From Salinicoccus sp. UBA3372 (lineage in GTDB: Bacteria > Bacillota > Bacilli > Staphylococcales > Salinicoccaceae): 9,782 nt of DNA. The notes beneath the pieces were generated by a model. It saw nothing but the letters and a program-made list of their open reading frames with translations. It was not told the origin of the DNA and ran no database searches. Of the stretch, positions 6,144 to 9,782 are shown piece by piece. Position numbers and translations under genes: made by a program. The stretch is from assembly GCA_002360325.1 (NCBI GenBank), contig DEQG01000113.1:12155-21936 (forward strand). The letters are read 5' to 3'. How positions within the stretch are numbered: the first letter of the stretch is position 1; every line of letters starts with the position of its first letter.

Positions 6144-6154
6144 AGTATTCAAAC

Positions 6155-6580
6155 TTAACTGTTCCAAATGGAAATTATGGATTTCATCACTTTTTTGACT
6201 TCATCATTGACAAGATCAAATTTAATGTCATTGCTCATATCCTGCAGCGGAATCTGATTCAATTTTATCGAATTGAATTCATCATCCAAATTCAAGTGTG
6301 TCAGTATGACTACATTTTTAAACCCGTAATCACACAGCTGTTTCTGGTACTGTTTTAAAACTTCAGTGTCTGAAAGGACAGTCGTCATTGCAGGAGTGAT
6401 GAAGATTCTTCCTTTAAACTGTTTTTCAAGCTGTATGGTGACAAGCTGTACAAGCTCGATATCATTCGCATGCGTCAGTGCCTGATCATCCAAATCCGCA
6501 CTGACGAATGGAATGACGGCAGTATCCACAAACTCAATCTGCTCTTTCAAATTTTTAATATCATTAAAATTGTATAACAT
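6155..6580 (-). CDS. ypiF: DUF2487 protein YpiF
   Basis: A predicted soluble protein of about 141 residues with the family opening DIKNLKEQIEFVDTAVIP (7-24), similar to B. subtilis YpiF (DUF2487). No signal peptide, transmembrane segment or catalytic motif is visible. Its function is unknown to me. The frame can start at GTG 6595, but the ATG at 6580 is preferred because AAAGGTGA (6592-6585) lies just upstream of it as a ribosome-binding site. It follows ypiB by 4 nt and is the last gene before the qcr control region. The order ypiA-ypiB-ypiF-qcrABC also occurs in B. subtilis, so a link with the assembly or regulation of the respiratory complex has been tempting, but nothing in the sequence proves it. 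Confidence 0.88.
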   Translation of the reverse strand: MLYNFNDIKNLKEQIEFVDTAVIPFVSADLDDQALTHANDIELVQLVTIQLEKQFKGRIFITPAMTTVLSDTEVLKQYQKQLCDYGFKNVVILTHLNLDDEFNSIKLNQIPLQDMSNDIKFDLVNDEVKKVMKSIISIWNS

Positions 6581-6584
6581 GATT

Positions 6585-7061
6585 TCACCTTTCACATGTC
6601 TTTCTGTTTTTGAGTTCTTCAGTCAATCTGTAAAACAGATCTCTGTCATTGTTCATCAGGGCTGTATCAATCTGTTCCTCAAGAACTTTAATCTGGTCGT
6701 GAATATGACCTTGATTACTGTCCCGTTCACTATTTTTCATTTCATCATATCGCTTGTTCGGTGTACTGAAAACAAATTCCAGAAATACCGGTTCCATATC
6801 ATTACTGTTCAGTTCATGTAATATGACCTCGCCGTCAGTCGTCACAATCGATTTTTTTTCTAATACAAGTGTCGGACGGCCTGTAGTTTTTTCAGCAATC
6901 CTCAGCCTTCGGTCTATGGTCATATCACTGAAAGATACACAATCGATGATGTTCGGATGTGCTTTTATGAAGTTCAATATCCACACAGCCACCCTGTCTT
7001 CAAAATCAAAGTGATAGAGAACATAATCTAAGAAATCACGTTTATGGTTCTTCGTCCTCAT
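6585..7061 (-). CDS. ypiB: UPF0302 family protein YpiB
   Basis: A 158-residue predicted cytoplasmic protein. Its N-terminal domain contains KRDFLDYVLYHFDFEDR followed by VAVWILNFI (24-32), matching B. subtilis YpiB. The C-terminus IDTALMNNDRDLFYRLTEELK (about 131-151) matches the family's short helical end ([20 protein letters not shown] in B. subtilis). No catalytic motif is seen and the biochemical role is unknown. The ATG overlaps the last 20 bp of ypiA in another frame, with AAGGAG 10 nt upstream, so translation is probably coupled. The ypiF gene begins 4 nt after its stop. Confidence 0.9.
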   Translation of the reverse strand: MRTKNHKRDFLDYVLYHFDFEDRVAVWILNFIKAHPNIIDCVSFSDMTIDRRLRIAEKTTGRPTLVLEKKSIVTTDGEVILHELNSNDMEPVFLEFVFSTPNKRYDEMKNSERDSNQGHIHDQIKVLEEQIDTALMNNDRDLFYRLTEELKNRKTCER

Positions 7062-8313
7062 CTGTCAAACGCTCCTTTTCATCCTGCCATTTCATATTGC
7101 CAGGGTCCAGCTCTGCAAGTTTATCAAGGATGTCTCTACGCAGCGGATGTCTGATTTCGCTCAAGTAATAAAAGTAGTCTTCGTAAAATTCCAATGAGTC
7201 CCCTATTAGCGGCGAAGCTTCTTTATAATACTTCATCGCTTTTTCATCATCTTCATTGATGGTGTAGATTTTCGCCAGAAGATACAGGGATTCTCCGGAT
7301 AATGCATGAAAATCGAAATCATCTATATAATCTTCGATATCTTCAGTGGCATCGAGCTTCAGCAGTGTCTCAAAAAGCATCAGGTACGCATCATCGTAAT
7401 CCTGGTCGATTTTTATCGCTTTCTCAAAATACTGTAAAGCCTCTTCCGGCTGGTTAGTTCTGAAGTGCAATCTGCCAAGATGGAAATAAACAAGTGGGTT
7501 CTTATCATCTTCCGACAAATATTTCTGCATGACTTCAATCGCTTTCGGCAGCTCGTGCTGCGTTTCGTGAATGTTCATCAATAAAATATAGGCATTCATA
7601 TAATACGGTTCGTTGTCCAGAACTTTTTCAAGCAGCACAATGGCATTATCGTATTCCTGCACCTGGTATTCCAGAAGCGCCTGGCGGTACCAGTCATCAT
7701 TTGTAAAATTGTCATCCTCTGCCGCTTTGAAGTACGCCTGTGCCTCCTCCAGATTCAGAAGGTTCATATTGATTTCAGCCAGCCTCAGATTGATGTCTAC
7801 CTGATTGACCTGTCCAATTTCCTGATTCAGCATCAATTGGTAATGCCTGTTCGCCTCTGTCAGATCTCCATCATGGAAATAAAGTTCGGCAATTGCAAAG
7901 TCGATGATCGGATCATCAGTCAGTTCCTTTGCATCAAACAATGATTTTACAGCGATATCATTCATATTCAGCTGTTGGAATATTTCCGCCTTAAGCATCA
8001 TGACAGTTGCTGTTTTCTTAGAACTGTTGATCAGACTCAGCGCCTCGTCCAGACGATTATCAGTAATCATCAGATCAGTGAGGTAGGCAAGTATTTCATC
8101 ATCGTGTTCAGTCTGATTATAAAGGTGGACATACACCTTTTCAGCATAGTTATGAAGGCCGCTTGAAATCAATGCGTCTCCAAGTATGAACAATGCATCA
8201 AGATCATCCTCCTCTTTGATTTGAGGCAGATCGTTGATGATGGCATTCAATTTCTGTTCGGGGTATTCACCCCCGTTTAAATAATCAATGGCTTGATAAA
8301 TTTGTTCCTGCAT
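7042..8313 (-). CDS. ypiA: TPR-repeat protein YpiA
   Basis: A 423-residue predicted cytoplasmic protein built almost entirely of tetratricopeptide repeats, a protein-binding scaffold. The clearest repeat is at about 273-306 (PLVYFHLGRLHF then PEEALQYFEKAIKID). Others lie near 204-236 (YDNAIVLLEKVLDNEP), 239-270 and 341-372 (LYLLAKIYTINEDDEKAMKYY), with weaker ones from residue 40 onwards. The whole protein is acidic and ends in EDEEP. Length and position between aroA and ypiB match B. subtilis YpiA. The binding partner is unknown; nearby YpiB and YpiF are candidates by context only. AAAGGAT lies 7 nt before the ATG, and the gene starts 13 nt after the aroA stop, so it belongs to the aro operon. 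Confidence 0.92.
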   Translation of the reverse strand: MQEQIYQAIDYLNGGEYPEQKLNAIINDLPQIKEEDDLDALFILGDALISSGLHNYAEKVYVHLYNQTEHDDEILAYLTDLMITDNRLDEALSLINSSKKTATVMMLKAEIFQQLNMNDIAVKSLFDAKELTDDPIIDFAIAELYFHDGDLTEANRHYQLMLNQEIGQVNQVDINLRLAEINMNLLNLEEAQAYFKAAEDDNFTNDDWYRQALLEYQVQEYDNAIVLLEKVLDNEPYYMNAYILLMNIHETQHELPKAIEVMQKYLSEDDKNPLVYFHLGRLHFRTNQPEEALQYFEKAIKIDQDYDDAYLMLFETLLKLDATEDIEDYIDDFDFHALSGESLYLLAKIYTINEDDEKAMKYYKEASPLIGDSLEFYEDYFYYLSEIRHPLRRDILDKLAELDPGNMKWQDEKERLTDEDEEP

Positions 8314-8326
8314 TATATATATCCTT

Positions 8327-9613
8327 TCATCTAGCCTGTTTTAACTGCTCCATATCCTCCAAAAAGTCAGGGTAGGAAATACTGATTGCAGAAGGGTCAT
8401 CGATGTTGATATCCTTATCGGCTGCAATACCCATGACGAGCAGCATCATTATGATACGGTGGTCATGATAACCTTTGAAGTCATTATCGGTCAATTTGAT
8501 TTCGGAAAGCGGATGGACGATGAAGCCATCATCGAATTCCTCGAATCTGATGCCGAATTTACTCAGTTCGTCTATAACTGCCCTTAATCTGTCCGTTTCT
8601 TTAAAACGCAGTTCTTTGGCATCTTTGATGACGCTTGGTGAACTTCCAAAAGCACCCAGCACTGCAAGGACCGGTATTTCATCAATCAATCTCGGGATGA
8701 TATCACCGGATAGTTCATAGGAACTTAAGCTTTCAGAGTGTTTCACCCTGACATTGCCGATCGCTTCGCCCTCGGTTGAAGTTCTCTCCACTTCAATATC
8801 CGCGTTCATCTGACTGAATACATCAATGATGCCTGATCTGGTTTCATTGAGTGAGACATCCTCTATTAATATATCGGAACCTTCAGTTATTGCTGCCAGC
8901 ACCATTAAAAAGGCTGCTGATGATATATCTCCCGGCACCAGGACATCCCGGGGCTTCAAGGACTGGTTGCCTTGCAGCTTGACGGTCAGCCCTTCAACCG
9001 AGATATCGACCCCGAACTGCTCAAGCATAATCTCGGTATGGTCCCGTGATTTGAATTCTTCATGTATTATCGTTTCACCATCTGCGAATAGACCGGCAAA
9101 TAATATTGCACTCTTCACCTGTGCACTTGCAACAGGCATTTTATATTCAATGGCATTTAATGAACTCGGTTTAATTTTTATCGGCGGGTACCTGCCATCT
9201 TTCAAAGAGATGTCGGCACCCATTTCGCCTAATGGCCCTGAAACACGGTCCATCGGCCTTATGGCAATGGAACTGTCCCCTTCCATCGTTGCACTGATGC
9301 CGAGACCTGAGAGCAATCCCATAAGAAGGCGCGTTGTTGTTCCTGAATTACCAGTATACAGAACATCGACGGGTGTCCTGAAATTTTCTGCTCCCGGAGA
9401 TGTCACTGTCATCCGCCCCGCTTCATTTGTGATGCTTACACCGAGCTGTGACATGATTTCTGATGTTCTGAAAGTATCATCGCTTTCGAGTGGTGATTTG
9501 ATTGTGGAAGTCCCTTCTGCAAGGGCGGCCATCATCAGTGCACGGTGTGTGATTGACTTATCGCCGGGCACTTTTATATTACCGACAAATTTATGATTTA
9601 ATAATGATTTCAT
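8327..9613 (-). CDS. aroA: 3-phosphoshikimate 1-carboxyvinyltransferase (EPSP synthase), class II
   Basis: Joins phosphoenolpyruvate to shikimate 3-phosphate, the sixth step of the shikimate pathway, in the cytoplasm. It has 428 residues, full length. Substrate-binding motifs are VPGDKSITHRA (15-25; K19, S20, R24), YTGNSGTTTRL (86-96) and RPMDR (119-123). Catalytic residues are probably D311 (LIDEIP) and E339 (FKETDR). All four motifs used to recognise class II, glyphosate-tolerant enzymes are present: GDKS, SAQVK (163-167), RDHTE (190-194) and NETR (256-259). The sequence resembles the S. aureus enzyme. AAAGGAG lies 5 nt before the ATG. Its ATG overlaps the aroB stop (ATGA), so the two are translationally coupled. 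B. subtilis calls this gene aroE. Confidence 0.97.
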   Translation of the reverse strand: MKSLLNHKFVGNIKVPGDKSITHRALMMAALAEGTSTIKSPLESDDTFRTSEIMSQLGVSITNEAGRMTVTSPGAENFRTPVDVLYTGNSGTTTRLLMGLLSGLGISATMEGDSSIAIRPMDRVSGPLGEMGADISLKDGRYPPIKIKPSSLNAIEYKMPVASAQVKSAILFAGLFADGETIIHEEFKSRDHTEIMLEQFGVDISVEGLTVKLQGNQSLKPRDVLVPGDISSAAFLMVLAAITEGSDILIEDVSLNETRSGIIDVFSQMNADIEVERTSTEGEAIGNVRVKHSESLSSYELSGDIIPRLIDEIPVLAVLGAFGSSPSVIKDAKELRFKETDRLRAVIDELSKFGIRFEEFDDGFIVHPLSEIKLTDNDFKGYHDHRIIMMLLVMGIAADKDINIDDPSAISISYPDFLEDMEQLKQAR

Positions 9614-9782
9614 ATGGACTCCTTTATCCCGCTTAAATAATTTTCAAGCGCATCGATATTCAATTCTGTAAAATAAGGAGAAAAACTTTCATCTACTAAA
9701 ACAAAACCGATTGTTTCATTTTTAATATTTTTCTTATCATGTCTCATAAGGCTGATCATCTGTTCTATATCCATTTCGCCCA
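9610..9782 (-). CDS. aroB: 3-dehydroquinate synthase, C-terminal end only
   Basis: An open frame of 57 codons enters from the right edge and stops with TGA at 9612-9610. The reading contains ISLMRHDKKN followed by ETIGFVLVDE, the usual C-terminal signature of AroB, in which M-x-x-DKK is conserved and a short strand follows. The NAD- and metal-binding parts lie outside the window. The stop overlaps the aroA ATG by four bases (ATGA), as expected for neighbouring shikimate genes. It would convert DAHP to 3-dehydroquinate. The identification rests on a short stretch plus context. Confidence 0.85.
   Translation of the reverse strand, partial: GEMDIEQMISLMRHDKKNIKNETIGFVLVDESFSPYFTELNIDALENYLSGIKESI

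Noticed and set aside
6581..6595. GTG start for ypiF at 6595
   Set aside because: It overlaps the ribosome-binding site AAAGGTGA that serves the ATG at 6580 and would overlap ypiB by 11 bp.
8826..9596. Long open frame (256 codons) on the plus strand
   Set aside because: It lies wholly opposite aroA, whose reading is a full-length EPSP synthase. The frame shows no known motif and is a shadow of aroA codon use.
1..9782. CRISPR arrays, tRNA or rRNA genes, insertion sequences, phage or defence genes
   Set aside because: No regularly spaced repeats, cloverleaf sequences, transposase motifs or terminal inverted repeats are visible; the window is filled with conserved housekeeping genes.

Overview
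The window is a block of core chromosome from a low-GC Gram-positive bacterium of the order Bacillales. All twelve genes lie on the minus strand, so transcription runs from base 9782 towards base 1. Three things point to Bacillales: a bacillithiol glycosyltransferase (BshA), a Bacillus-type menaquinol:cytochrome c reductase (QcrABC), and the order aroB-aroA-ypiA-ypiB-ypiF-qcrABC-ypjA ... mgsA-bshA-cca, close to that of Bacillus subtilis. Some details differ from Bacillus: bshB1 and dapB are absent and a YugP-type peptidase sits between ypjA and mgsA. The EPSP synthase resembles the staphylococcal one. A non-Staphylococcus member of the Staphylococcaceae (Salinicoccus/Jeotgalicoccus-like) would fit, but this is inference from memory of the families.

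Layout in transcription order. (1) 9782-6155: the 3' end of aroB, then aroA, a TPR protein (YpiA), YpiB (UPF0302) and YpiF (DUF2487), tightly packed with overlaps or gaps of 4-13 bp, evidently one operon. (2) 6154-6006: a 149-bp control region with a clear sigma-A-type promoter and a TTGTGAA element just upstream. (3) 6005-3993: qcrA (Rieske), qcrB (cytochrome b6) and qcrC (subunit IV fused to cytochrome c), closed by a strong intrinsic terminator. (4) 3944-2618: ypjA (DUF1405 membrane protein) and a YugP-like membrane zinc peptidase with its own promoter and a terminator after it. (5) 2508-1: a second well-formed promoter, then mgsA, bshA and the first 330 codons of cca.

Functional links. 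AroB and AroA act in the shikimate pathway, whose product chorismate feeds menaquinone; QcrABC oxidises menaquinol. MgsA makes toxic methylglyoxal, and bacillithiol, whose first step BshA performs, is a thiol used to detoxify it. Cca matures tRNA 3' ends.

The window is mostly well-known housekeeping genes, with no mobile element, CRISPR array, RNA gene or defence system visible. The feature most worth pursuing is in cca. Its catalytic core lacks about ten residues of the flexible loop between motifs A and B, the kind of deletion described for CC-adding (rather than CCA-adding) tRNA nucleotidyltransferases. No stretch longer than 300 bp is without a gene.
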